DNA of 10,699 nt from UBA11855 sp964591705 (GTDB taxonomy: Archaea; Thermoproteota; Bathyarchaeia; Bathyarchaeales; Bathycorpusculaceae), in contig CAZQCX010000051.1 in the NCBI GenBank assembly GCA_964591705.1, positions 1 through 10,699 on the forward strand. Reading direction: 5' to 3'. Both the position numbers and the translations under genes were made by a program. Of the stretch, positions 1 through 7,235 are shown piece after piece (the first letter of the stretch is position 1; the number at the start of each line of letters is the position of its first letter). The notes below the pieces were generated by a model that ran no database searches, was not told the DNA's origin, and saw only the letters and a program-made list of their open reading frames with translations.

Positions 1-593
1 TTCATGCTGCCATGCTCGCCAAGGCATTCGCCGACGGCTTCAAACCTCTACTGCTCGTGCTGGACAACGGTTATGCTCACTTCTTCAACTACGAAATCCC
101 AAACCTGCTGGGCATCAAACTGCTGATCGGGTTTCGCAAAAAGAAGAACAGGTTCAGTTGGAGGGGCAAACCCAGAACGCTAAGGCTGCGCTTCAGAAAA
201 ATGATCAAGGCTGGCAAACTGACGCTGGAGAAGCTTGCGGAAATGGGCTTGGACGCTGACGCGGAGAAGAACAGGTTGGAGGATGTTGTGTGCGGTTTGG
301 CTGTTGCGGGTCAGCATGCGTACGCTGGCGCTTACTTTCGGAACAAGAGTTTAGCGTGGTTTAGGCGTGACAGGAAAGGCTGGATGTCAGTGTTCGCTCC
401 TCCTAGGAGCTTCATTGAGGGCACTCATGGACACCAGAAGAGTTGGCTGGGTCTTGATGACTTCGTGGAGAAAGGCTTGAGGAAGGCGAAACTGCACGTG
501 GCTTTGTGTATGCTGTGCGAGGCTGCGGTTGCGTTGACGAGGGTTCAGCATGGCTACTTTGACTCGTTGACAAGCTGCGCGTACATCAGGTAG
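1..593 (+). CDS. DDE transposase, C-terminal part (cut by window start)
   Basis: The reading frame is open to the left edge, so the true start and the first catalytic Asp lie outside the window; an internal ATG at 12 is probably not the start. Counting from that ATG, a block reading VLDNGY (Asp 18) looks like the second DDE aspartate. It is followed by a strand-like hydrophobic stretch and a basic linker. Near residues 132-143 comes R-(3)-E-(6)-K (R132, E136, K143), the C-terminal signature of IS4-like DDE transposases. The tail is helical and ends in TAG at 591-593. The exact IS family is not certain, because neither the left end nor terminal inverted repeats can be seen. The codons are G+C-rich compared with the genes to the right, which fits a recently acquired mobile element. 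It would act in the cytoplasm on the ends of its own element. Confidence 0.7.
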   Translation, partial: HAAMLAKAFADGFKPLLLVLDNGYAHFFNYEIPNLLGIKLLIGFRKKKNRFSWRGKPRTLRLRFRKMIKAGKLTLEKLAEMGLDADAEKNRLEDVVCGLAVAGQHAYAGAYFRNKSLAWFRRDRKGWMSVFAPPRSFIEGTHGHQKSWLGLDDFVEKGLRKAKLHVALCMLCEAAVALTRVQHGYFDSLTSCAYIR

Positions 594-729
594 GTTTCGT
601 GTAGATCAGTTAGGAACGGTTTTCTGAGCGGATGCCTTCGCTCTATGGGCAGGGTTAAAACGGAAAATGTGGCGGGCTGGTGCCTGCGAGGCAAAAACGA
701 ATCAAAATGATCCAGTTACTAGCAACAAC

Positions 730-752
730 GTATTCCCCCAAGTAGGGAATAC
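730..752. repeat. Perfect 8-bp inverted repeat (hairpin), 7-base loop
   Basis: The arms GTATTCCC (730-737) and GGGAATAC (745-752) are exact reverse complements separated by seven bases. It lies 40 bases upstream of the TATA box of the channel gene and 137 bases past the transposase stop. It could be an operator, a transcript end for the transposase, or part of the mobile element's end; the sequence does not decide between these. Confidence 0.6.
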
Positions 753-791
753 ATCCTCTAATGCTGCTGGTTAGAAACCCCCTCTAGAACT

Positions 792-800
792 CTTAAATAT
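792..800 (+). promoter_or_regulatory. TATA box of the ion-channel gene
   Basis: CTTAAATAT is a good archaeal TATA element. Expected transcription start is about 25 bases on (near 822), giving a leader of about 20-25 bases. A GGTGGA ribosome-binding site at 835-840 sits five bases before the ATG. Confidence 0.6.
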
Positions 801-845
801 CTGATTTGCGACTCCATAACAGCATCCAGACTGCGGTGGATACAA

Positions 846-1757
846 ATGAAAAGAATTATTACCATAGCAGTTCTCTCCATGACTTTTCTAGCGCTATTCG
901 TTCAGAGCGCACAAGCTAGTGGCCCTTCAGAGGTTAAAGCTGGAGTATGGCTCGTGAACGTGGAAAAAGTTGATTTGAGTTCCAACAGCTACCGAATAGA
1001 TTTCTACCTGTGGTTCAGATTCAACCCAAAGGAAATCAGCTTCGATCAGGTGAAAGATTTTGAGTTCATTAACGGAGCCCCAACCAAGTATCTGGTACGA
1101 GTAGACGAAAGCTCAGGATACATAGAATACCGCGTCAGAGGAGACTTCATCACATCCTTCGATTTCTCTAAATATCAATTCGAAACACACGAACTCACAG
1201 TAAAAATAGAACACAAAACCCTGAACACAACCCAATTGGTCTACAAAAGCGATCCCGAGTCAAGCATAGACCCCGAGGCGACTGTTTCAGGCTGGAACCT
1301 CGGCGCTTTCAGAACAACAATCGCTGAGCACATTTACGGTGACCAAAATTTCTCACGTTTCGTTTTCAGCGTTGACTTAGAAAGACCGACATTATCGTCG
1401 TTCATAAAAAGTGTCTTACCAGTTGTGTTTATTACAACTATATCGCTGCTTGCGTTTTTCATGTCACCACAGAATTTTGCCCAGCGAATAACTCTGGGGG
1501 TAACAACATTGCTATCAGCAACTACGTTCCACCTGTCCTTGATTAGCGGAATCCCCCCAACTGGATATTTAACATTTGCCGACAGAATGATGTTATCGAT
1601 CTACGCAATCTTCCTCTTCAACCTTGCGAACTCGGTCTACATAATGAGGCTGGTGGATCAAAAGAAAATGGAACAAGCAATCAGCATAAACAGAAGAGCT
1701 TTAAGAGTTTTGCCATTTCTCATAACGAGTTTGGCTATTATTCAACTTCTGCTTTAA
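846..1757 (+). CDS. Pentameric ligand-gated ion channel (prokaryotic Cys-loop receptor homologue)
   Basis: A 303-residue membrane protein with the whole architecture of the family. A Sec signal peptide (about 1-24, AQASG cleavage region) leads into a beta-rich extracellular domain (about 25-180) with a Trp in LWFRF (56) and an FPFD-like block YQFETHEL (110-117). A pre-M1 ERP (179-181) comes before M1 (about 183-206). M2 (about 213-234) reads LGVTTLLSATT, very close to the GABA-A receptor M2, with Leu223 at the 9' gate. M3 is about 243-268 and M4 about 284-303, after the M2-M3 loop GIPPTGYLT. There is no cysteine at all, as in bacterial homologues. A ring of glutamates at -1'/-2' is absent (FAQR at 211-214). 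It would sit in the cell membrane as a pentamer with the ligand domain outside. The ligand is unknown. It has its own promoter; neither neighbour suggests a pathway. Archaeal members are rare. Confidence 0.87.
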   Translation: MKRIITIAVLSMTFLALFVQSAQASGPSEVKAGVWLVNVEKVDLSSNSYRIDFYLWFRFNPKEISFDQVKDFEFINGAPTKYLVRVDESSGYIEYRVRGDFITSFDFSKYQFETHELTVKIEHKTLNTTQLVYKSDPESSIDPEATVSGWNLGAFRTTIAEHIYGDQNFSRFVFSVDLERPTLSSFIKSVLPVVFITTISLLAFFMSPQNFAQRITLGVTTLLSATTFHLSLISGIPPTGYLTFADRMMLSIYAIFLFNLANSVYIMRLVDQKKMEQAISINRRALRVLPFLITSLAIIQLLL

Positions 1758-1858
1758 CACCGTGTACCCTACTTTCTCAAAGTGCTGACAATGCTGCCCA
1801 GAGAAGCAAACTCCTTCGCCTTTAACGATGAAATGCTGGACTGACCTCTGTCCATCAG

Positions 1859-1891
1859 TGAATGCTCATAGAGGGTAGCCCTCAGCATTCA
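1859..1891. terminator. Strong stem-loop between convergent genes
   Basis: TGAATGCT (1859-1866) pairs with AGCATTCA (1884-1891), and inside it GAGGG (1871-1875) pairs with CCCTC (1879-1883) around a TAG loop, leaving a four-base bulge (1867-1870). That is 13 base pairs. The distal arm contains the stop codon of the minus-strand gene. It probably marks transcript ends or protects 3' ends of the convergent channel and small membrane protein genes; no T-run follows, so a terminator role is inferred. Confidence 0.5.
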
Positions 1892-2191
1892 TTTCACGGC
1901 GAAATTCACGCATACTAACGCCGCCCAGTACGCCACCGCAATAACAAATCCCGAAACGAGCACAGACATGCTAGTGACGACTGACTCATACGCAGAATCC
2001 CATCCAGGCACAAAAGTCACCCCCGCTGAAACTCCCGCAAGAACTGCCAGAAGCCCCAGTAATCCCAATAAACCAAACAAAAGGCTGAAGCCAAACTTCA
2101 GCAGGAGGGTTTCTTTCCATAGAGCTTTGATAATCTCCACACTTCTTTCCAAACCTTCTGACTTCTCGCAGACACACCCAAAGCAACTCAC
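1889..2191 (-). CDS. Small two-helix membrane protein, unknown function
   Basis: A 100-residue protein that I do not recognise as a named family. It starts with a short cysteine-rich head (C3, C6, C8: CFGCVC), then a basic amphipathic stretch. Two hydrophobic helices follow (about 33-60 and 70-95) joined by a short loop with GWD. The head would suit metal or disulfide chemistry, but this is speculation. The start is a GTG at 2191; a GTG or TTG 13-17 codons further in is possible and would remove the cysteines. It stands alone between the convergent channel gene and the divergent MFS gene. The opposite strand and a third frame are also open here, but neither makes a membrane-like or composition-balanced protein. 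Confidence 0.5.
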   Translation of the reverse strand: MSCFGCVCEKSEGLERSVEIIKALWKETLLLKFGFSLLFGLLGLLGLLAVLAGVSAGVTFVPGWDSAYESVVTSMSVLVSGFVIAVAYWAALVCVNFAVK

Positions 2192-2201
2192 GGATTAGCA
2201 C

Positions 2202-2420
2202 AGCATTTCTTCTTTCGGTTGTACAGTCTTAACTGAACGCCTGATGACACACAAGAGACTGATGACGAGTAAAGAACATCACGAAATTATGCAATGGTTC
2301 GAACCCAAGCCTGTTGGCGCCCTCTCAATAGCTGTCTTCTTCAATACGTGATTTGTTGGTGCAAACCACACTAAGACTTAAATCATCGCACCTTGTCAAC
2401 TCAAAAAAAGAGAGAACACC
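2202..2420. other. Divergent intergenic region with MFS promoter
   Basis: It contains no supported gene. Visible are two CTGATGAC copies (2241-2248 and 2259-2266), an exact 10-base palindrome GGTTCGAACC at 2296-2305, and the TATA box of the transporter gene near its right end. The left half should carry the promoter of the small membrane protein; only a weak TTAAG-type element is seen on the minus strand near 2228. Confidence 0.4.
2377..2384 (+). promoter_or_regulatory. TATA box of the MFS transporter gene
   Basis: CTTAAATC lies 37 bases before the ATG at 2421. The expected start near 2405 gives a leader of only about 15 bases, common in archaea. No clear Shine-Dalgarno is present, only an AGAGAG tract. 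Confidence 0.5.
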
Positions 2421-3683
2421 ATGGGAATAATCAGCTTCCTCCAGCGTGAGTTTTCTTTCGTTCGAGGCAACTATTTGATACTCGTTGTAAGCTGGATACT
2501 CATGGACATAGGCAATGAGATGCCGGTTCCCTACTATCAGCAATATGTCGACGCTTTAGGCGGTAACGTCTTCCCCATGGCGCTGGGAATAATCGGCTTT
2601 GCGAACTTCTTCGCCATGGCGTTGGCCTCCGTTCCAGGAGGTTTCTTCGCAGACAAATTCGGAAGACGTTGGCTCGTTACAACCATGACTTTTGGCATGG
2701 CACTGTCCTTCCTCTTCTTCGTCCTTGCACCCTTTTGGAAGATCACGCAATCATGGCACCTGATACTCATTGGCATGATCATCCAGAGCCTTTGCCTCAC
2801 ATATCAACCAGCCCTATTCGCAATGGTTCAAGACTCCCTTCCCCCTGAACGTCGAGGTGTTGGATCCTCGGTAATTCAGATGATCCACGGCACAATGAAC
2901 ACGCCGGGAACAGTGATCGGAGGCATTTTAGTGGTATCCCTAGGTTTGGTTGTGGGCATGCAAGCCATCTACCTAGTTGTCATGTGCCTGTTCCTCGCCG
3001 CAGCCTTCTGGAGATTGAGACTTAGAGAGACAATTGCAAACTCAGAGAAGATGCGTTTGAGATACTTAATATCACACTATCCTGAAGCAATCAAAGAAAG
3101 CCTGAGAGTATGGAAAATCGTCCCACGAACCGTGCTGTGGCTTTTCTTCGTCCAGATACTGGTCATGTTCGCTCTTGCGTTGACCAATGTCATAAACGCA
3201 ATCTACGCCAGAGACGTTTTGAAAATTCCGCAGGACCAGTGGTTTCTAACCTATATACCCATGCTTCTGACAATGGTTGCGATGTCCTACCCAATCGGAA
3301 AGGTAATTGACAGAGTGGGAATGAGACTTCCGCTGGTGGTTGGACCTTGTTTGCTCACAGCTTCACTTCTGCTGTTCTTGAATGGCACTCTTCTCACCAT
3401 AATGGTCTCAATGGCATTGTTTGGTCTAGTGCACATGCTCATGATGTCCTCAGGAATGGCTCTCTCGGCATGCTTGGTTGAACCGCAGAATAGAGGAAAA
3501 GTCATTGGTGGTCTGAACTTCGTGGGTTATATTCTGACGGGAATGGGCATGTTGCTAGGCAACTTGTTCTACAATCTGGTCCCTCAACTACCATTCTACG
3601 TTACAATAGTACTGACTCTTCCAATGATTGTCATAATTATTCTTCGAACACCAGAACCCAAGAAAGAAGAGCAAAGATTCTAG
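2421..3683 (+). CDS. Major facilitator superfamily (MFS) transporter
   Basis: A 420-residue protein of normal MFS length with about 12 hydrophobic helices in two halves. The signature loop between helices 2 and 3 is present as GGFFADKFGRR (73-83: G-x3-D-x2-G-R-R). A weaker copy, GKVIDRVGMR near residue 293, lies in the matching place of the second half. A basic central loop (about 200-235) separates the halves. It is an inner-membrane secondary transporter, by family driven by ion gradients. The substrate cannot be read from the sequence; such archaeal members are usually annotated as drug or sugar efflux/uptake proteins, and none of the neighbours points to a substrate. Acidic residues in the first helix (D29, E33) may take part in proton coupling. 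It is a single transcription unit with its own TATA box; a T7 run on the plus strand at 3765-3771, inside the convergent gene, may end its transcript. Confidence 0.9.
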   Translation: MGIISFLQREFSFVRGNYLILVVSWILMDIGNEMPVPYYQQYVDALGGNVFPMALGIIGFANFFAMALASVPGGFFADKFGRRWLVTTMTFGMALSFLFFVLAPFWKITQSWHLILIGMIIQSLCLTYQPALFAMVQDSLPPERRGVGSSVIQMIHGTMNTPGTVIGGILVVSLGLVVGMQAIYLVVMCLFLAAAFWRLRLRETIANSEKMRLRYLISHYPEAIKESLRVWKIVPRTVLWLFFVQILVMFALALTNVINAIYARDVLKIPQDQWFLTYIPMLLTMVAMSYPIGKVIDRVGMRLPLVVGPCLLTASLLLFLNGTLLTIMVSMALFGLVHMLMMSSGMALSACLVEPQNRGKVIGGLNFVGYILTGMGMLLGNLFYNLVPQLPFYVTIVLTLPMIVIIILRTPEPKKEEQRF

Positions 3684-3745
3684 GAACGCGACAAACCGGC
3701 CGTCATCCTAAGACAAGAAACTGGGCAAAGCATGCTAGTCGGCAT

Positions 3746-4060
3746 CTATTCAACCGTCTGCTGCTTTTTTTCCCTCTCTATCTCTCTCTTGATTTCTTCC
3801 TTAAGCTTTTCCCGTTCCTGTTTTCTCTTGGCTTCCTGTGTCATACTGCTAACGATCGGAATGATAGCAGCAGACATCCCTGCAAAGAACCCGGAAATAT
3901 ATAGGGCAACTATCATGATGTTGAAATGCTCCCAATTCGTAACAAAGAAAACTGAACTGAAGAAACCCAAATAGCTGACCCATGCCCAGTACGCGAATAC
4001 GAACATCATAGTCATAGGGACAAGAATCCCACCAACAATGACAAGTTGATTCTTGTTCAT
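3746..4060 (-). CDS. Small membrane protein with C-terminal coiled coil
   Basis: 104 residues, with no named family recognised. Two hydrophobic helices (about 7-40 and 46-71) are followed by a highly charged Lys/Glu/Arg helix (about 73-100) that should form a coiled coil in the cytoplasm. The ATG at 4060 is preceded by a TGAGGT ribosome-binding site (4064-4069) and a TATA box at 4098-4105, so the start is well supported. The tail overlaps an antisense open frame rich in Ser/Leu that mirrors the Lys/Glu codons and is not a gene. It is divergent to another small two-helix protein, and the pair may work together; that is inference. Confidence 0.72.
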   Translation of the reverse strand: MNKNQLVIVGGILVPMTMMFVFAYWAWVSYLGFFSSVFFVTNWEHFNIMIVALYISGFFAGMSAAIIPIVSSMTQEAKRKQEREKLKEEIKREIEREKKQQTVE

Positions 4061-4097
4061 GAAACCTCATACCATGAATGTTTATTGCCCCATGCCG

Positions 4098-4105
4098 ATA
4101 TAAAG
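4098..4105 (-). promoter_or_regulatory. TATA box of coiled-coil membrane protein, possibly bidirectional
   Basis: On the minus strand it reads CTTTATAT after an A-rich BRE-like tract, near-consensus for archaea. The start is expected near 4075, fifteen bases before the ATG. Read on the plus strand it is ATATAAAG and lies 49-56 bases before the TTG of the divergent gene, so one element could serve both. Confidence 0.65.
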
Positions 4106-4153
4106 GGTTTTCAACAGCGTTTGCCCAATATCGGATAGGGAGAAGAAATACAC

Positions 4154-4372
4154 TTGAGAAAAGACACAAGAATCGGTCTCTTCGTCTACATTGGCGTGTT
4201 ATGTTTTCTTGCACTGGCGTTGGTTTTTCTGATTTGGCAGCACACACCATTCTTCGACATGAGACATGTTCTCCTCGTAATAGTGATTCTTCTAACGGTT
4301 GCAGTTCTTTTTGCCGTCGCTGTAATGACGCCCCCTGACACAGAGACAAGACTGGGACTGGGAGGTTGTTGA
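4154..4372 (+). CDS. Small two-helix membrane protein, unknown function
   Basis: 72 residues with a TTG start preceded by a GGGAGA ribosome-binding site (4138-4143). There is a short basic N-terminus (RKDTR), two hydrophobic helices (about 7-29 and 39-58) and a short polar tail ending GLGGC. No family is recognised. It is divergent to the coiled-coil membrane protein (93 bases between starts) and convergent with nrdG. Its hydrophobic layout makes it more likely real than the overlapping frames, but the short length leaves doubt. Confidence 0.55.
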   Translation: MRKDTRIGLFVYIGVLCFLALALVFLIWQHTPFFDMRHVLLVIVILLTVAVLFAVAVMTPPDTETRLGLGGC

Positions 4373-4386
4373 AAATAGCCATTGAG

Positions 4387-4392
4387 AAAAAA
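4387..4392 (-). terminator. T-run downstream of nrdG
   Basis: Six T on the minus strand, 28 bases after the nrdG stop, in the narrow gap to the convergent small gene. Archaeal RNA polymerase stops at such runs; no hairpin is needed. Confidence 0.4.
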
Positions 4393-4419
4393 CTGCCTGG
4401 GTGAGAAAGAATACTGCAG

Positions 4420-5097
4420 CTAGACGCGCATTACCACATTATCAGCATAGTTCTTCATGGCTTCTGCGAATTCACCTATTTTCTCAGGAGAGTGAGGACT
4501 CAATGACTCATATTTTTTGTCAAGTAGGTCCTTGGGCACAAACTGCTGCAAAGCATACGTTTTCGCACCCTTCACGAGGTCGCCGACGAATGCAATATCG
4601 TTCAGTGTAACTAGCTGAGGGACCACGGTTGTTCGGAACTCATATGGTACTTTCCCAGTTTTCAGTATTTCTACACTGCGGAGTAGATCTGAAACATCTC
4701 TCGCTCCGAGAATGCCATACTTTTCACGACTGGTCTTCACATCCATGGCTACATAGTCAACGCTCGCCAAACATTCCTCAAGAACGCTAGGATAGAATCC
4801 ATTTGTATCTAGTTTGACCAAGAACCCTCTGGACTTGAGCTTAGACAAGAACTTGGGCAGCTCCTTGTGCATTGTGGGTTCTCCACCTGTAACCACGACA
4901 GCGTCTACATATTTCCTTCGAGTCTCAAGAATCTCAAGAGCAGTCGCCTCCTGCAGAAAAGGAGGCTTGGGATCAACCACGATGCGCCAGTTATGACAAA
5001 ACGGGCAGCGCAGATTACAGCCAGGTGTGAACAGCACTGAGGCTACCTTGCCTGGATAGTCAATCAGGCTTATTTTCTGCAAACCACTGAACTTCAT
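4420..5097 (-). CDS. nrdG: Anaerobic ribonucleotide reductase activating protein (radical SAM)
   Basis: Radical-SAM activase that uses a 4Fe-4S cluster and S-adenosylmethionine to form the glycyl radical on NrdD. The cluster motif is CNLRCPFC (C-x3-C-x2-C, C27, C31, C34 from the chosen start), followed by VVTGGEPT, the SAM-binding GGEP block. The N-terminus KFSGLQKISLIDYPGK is typical of the longer archaeal/bacterial NrdG2-type activases. The 225-residue length fits that group and exceeds the ~155 residues of the E. coli enzyme. I chose the ATG at 5097 because it matches the family start; a GTG three codons upstream (5106), two bases after the nrdD stop, is equally open. The gene sits directly after nrdD on the same strand and must be co-transcribed with it. 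It is cytoplasmic and oxygen-sensitive. Confidence 0.93.
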   Translation of the reverse strand: MKFSGLQKISLIDYPGKVASVLFTPGCNLRCPFCHNWRIVVDPKPPFLQEATALEILETRRKYVDAVVVTGGEPTMHKELPKFLSKLKSRGFLVKLDTNGFYPSVLEECLASVDYVAMDVKTSREKYGILGARDVSDLLRSVEILKTGKVPYEFRTTVVPQLVTLNDIAFVGDLVKGAKTYALQQFVPKDLLDKKYESLSPHSPEKIGEFAEAMKNYADNVVMRV

Positions 5098-5108
5098 GAA
5101 TGTCACAC

Positions 5109-7235
5109 TTATTTTGCCATCGGCATGGGAACGGTCATTACTGACTTGTCAAAAGTCCTGCGAATGGTAAACTCTGCCTGCTTACCATCGTTCCATTGAT
5201 CAACTGGTCTGAGGTAACCAACCACGCGAGAATATATCTCACAGACTGCACCACAGAAAGGGCACCTCTTGTGCTCTCCAGTTGTGTAGCCATGAGTTGG
5301 GCAGATGCTAAATGTTGGAGTCAGAGTGAAATATGGCAGACGCGAGTTACCTGTGACTTTGCGTATCAGCTCAGCAGCGGATTCCCAGTATGGAAGCCTT
5401 TCTCCGAGGAATATGTGAAACACCGTTCCGCCAGTGTAAAGTGTCTGAAGGCGCTCTTGATGCTCGAGCGCGTCGAACAGGTCGCCCTCGTAGTCCACTG
5501 GAAGCTGTGAGGAGTTCGTGTAGAAAGGTTCAGCATGCTGCTCCATAACCAAACGCTGGTTAGCCACGGCAATCTCGGGATACTTCCGCTTGTCAATGCG
5601 GGCAAGCCTGTAGGAAGTGCCCTCCGCAGGAGTTGCCTCAAGGTTGTATATATGCCCAGTCTCAGACTGAAAGCTCACGAGCGTTTCACGCATGAAACTC
5701 AAAGTTTTAGTGGCAAAGTCCTTTCCTTCTGCCGATGCAATGTTCACGCCCAGCAGGTTCACTATCGCCTCGTTTATGCCTACCAGACCGATTGTGGAGA
5801 AGTGATTCTTCCAGTATTTGCCGTAGCCTTCCTTTATGGTGCGCAAGTAACGCCGCGAGTATGGGTAGAGACCGTTCTCCGTAAATGACTCGAGCACTTT
5901 TCGCTTGATTTCCAGACTTGTTTTGGCAACCTGCATCACATTTTCCAGACGCTCGAAAAACTCATCCTCATCCTTGCTCAAGTAACCAATGCGGGGAAGA
6001 TTAAGAGTTACCACGCCTATTGAACCAGTAAGAGGGTTAGCGCCGAAGAAACCGCCTCCACGTTTGCGCAACTCACGATTGTCTATTCGCAGGCGGCAAC
6101 ACATACTGCGCACATCCTCTGGCTTCATATCGCTGTTCACAAAGTTTGAGAAATAAGGCACACCATACTTCGCTGTAACCTCAAAAATCGCCTTCGAAAC
6201 CGCTGAATCCCACTGGAAATCCTTTGTGACATTGTAAGTCGGTATTGGAAAAGTGAACACCCTGCCCTTTGCGTCTCCTTGACGCATTACTTCTGCGAAG
6301 GCGAGGTTGAACATCTCCATCTCTTCAGCAAAATCGCCATAAGTATCGGAGGTTACTTTCCCGTTATGGAGAACGCCCTCGTCTTTCATGAAATCCGGAA
6401 CAGTTAAGTCCAAAGTGATGTTTGTGAAAGGAGTCTGGAAACCGACTCTTGTTGGAACGTTCATGTTGAAGAAGAATTCCTGTAACGCCTGCTCAACGTC
6501 TTTGTGGCTCAAATGGTCGTAACGTATGAAGGGCGCTAAGTAAGTGTCAAAATTGCTGAAAGCCTGCGCTCCAGCAGCCTCACCCTGAAGAGTGTAGAAG
6601 AAATTGACAATTTGACCAAGAGCTGTTCGAAAATGCTTAGCTGGCTTGCTCTCGATCTTGCCTGAAACACCACCGAATCCGTAAAGCAACAGCTCGATCA
6701 AGTCCCACCCTACACAGTAAGGTCCCAACACGCCGAGATCGTGAATATGAATCTCACCAGCAAAATGCGACTCAGCGATACTCGTCGGATAGATCCTGCT
6801 TATCCAGTATTTGGCTATCACAGTGGAAGAGAGATAGTTGTTTAATCCTTGGAGAGAGTAACTCATATTACTGTTCTCTTTGACTCTCCAGTCTTCAATC
6901 TCCAAGTACTGATCAACGAGATCAGAGCTACTCATGAGAGCGGCTAGCTCACGCATATCCTGATGCTGCTTCCTGTATAGAATGTACGCTTTCGCCGTCT
7001 GAGCGTGACCATACTCAATGAGCATCTTTTCAACTATGTCTTGGATTTCCTCAACTGTTGGACAGCCATCATCACCAAAACGAGTTCTGAGTTCAGACAT
7101 TACTTGATCGCTTATGTGCTTGGCTTGCTCCCGGTCTTTTCCGCCAACTGCTTTCGCAGCTTTCCAAATGGCTATGGTTATGCGTTCTTGGTCAAAGGGT
7201 TCCAGTTTCCCATCACGTTTTCGTACGAAATTCAT
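5109..7235 (-). CDS. nrdD: Anaerobic (class III) ribonucleoside-triphosphate reductase
   Basis: Reduces ribonucleoside triphosphates to deoxynucleotides without oxygen, using a glycyl radical made by NrdG. 708 residues, full length. One ATP-cone (about 1-95, starting FVRKRDGKLEPFD) senses ATP/dATP. The ten-stranded catalytic barrel follows, with GPYCVGWDL (C174) and the MCCRLRID block (C379/C380) as candidate active-site cysteines. Near the end comes a zinc site (C645, C658, C661, C665) and then RVVGYLRPV, with Gly673 as the radical glycine. The first zinc pair reads C-x2-H rather than C-x2-C. The ATG overlaps the nrdR stop (ATGA), and a strong GAGGTG ribosome-binding site inside nrdR (about 7240-7245) drives it, so translation is coupled. 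It is the middle gene of nrdR-nrdD-nrdG. Confidence 0.96.
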   Translation of the reverse strand: MNFVRKRDGKLEPFDQERITIAIWKAAKAVGGKDREQAKHISDQVMSELRTRFGDDGCPTVEEIQDIVEKMLIEYGHAQTAKAYILYRKQHQDMRELAALMSSSDLVDQYLEIEDWRVKENSNMSYSLQGLNNYLSSTVIAKYWISRIYPTSIAESHFAGEIHIHDLGVLGPYCVGWDLIELLLYGFGGVSGKIESKPAKHFRTALGQIVNFFYTLQGEAAGAQAFSNFDTYLAPFIRYDHLSHKDVEQALQEFFFNMNVPTRVGFQTPFTNITLDLTVPDFMKDEGVLHNGKVTSDTYGDFAEEMEMFNLAFAEVMRQGDAKGRVFTFPIPTYNVTKDFQWDSAVSKAIFEVTAKYGVPYFSNFVNSDMKPEDVRSMCCRLRIDNRELRKRGGGFFGANPLTGSIGVVTLNLPRIGYLSKDEDEFFERLENVMQVAKTSLEIKRKVLESFTENGLYPYSRRYLRTIKEGYGKYWKNHFSTIGLVGINEAIVNLLGVNIASAEGKDFATKTLSFMRETLVSFQSETGHIYNLEATPAEGTSYRLARIDKRKYPEIAVANQRLVMEQHAEPFYTNSSQLPVDYEGDLFDALEHQERLQTLYTGGTVFHIFLGERLPYWESAAELIRKVTGNSRLPYFTLTPTFSICPTHGYTTGEHKRCPFCGAVCEIYSRVVGYLRPVDQWNDGKQAEFTIRRTFDKSVMTVPMPMAK

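Larger units (their letters stand above)
594..845. other. Intergenic region between transposase and ion-channel gene
   Basis: No convincing ORF is seen. It holds the presumed right flank of the insertion element, whose boundary cannot be fixed without the left end, a perfect hairpin at 730-752, and the TATA box and ribosome-binding site of the channel gene. Confidence 0.6.

Noticed and set aside
572..616. Imperfect tandem repeat TACATCAGGTAGG / TAGATCAGTTAGG at the transposase stop
   Set aside because: Only about two thirds of positions agree over 18 bases, too weak to call a repeat or an element end.
1968..2201. Two alternative frames (76 residues plus, 71 residues minus) over the small membrane protein
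   Set aside because: Composition is Pro/Ser/Lys-rich or Trp/Gly-rich without structure; the 100-residue minus frame with two clean helices is the better reading.
2296..2305. GGTTCGAACC palindrome as remnant of a tRNA T-arm
   Set aside because: Neither strand gives a matching acceptor, D-arm or anticodon arm around it.
3732..3974. 80-residue Ser/Leu-rich plus-strand frame
   Set aside because: It mirrors the Lys/Glu-rich coiled-coil gene on the minus strand, which has a proper ribosome-binding site and TATA box.
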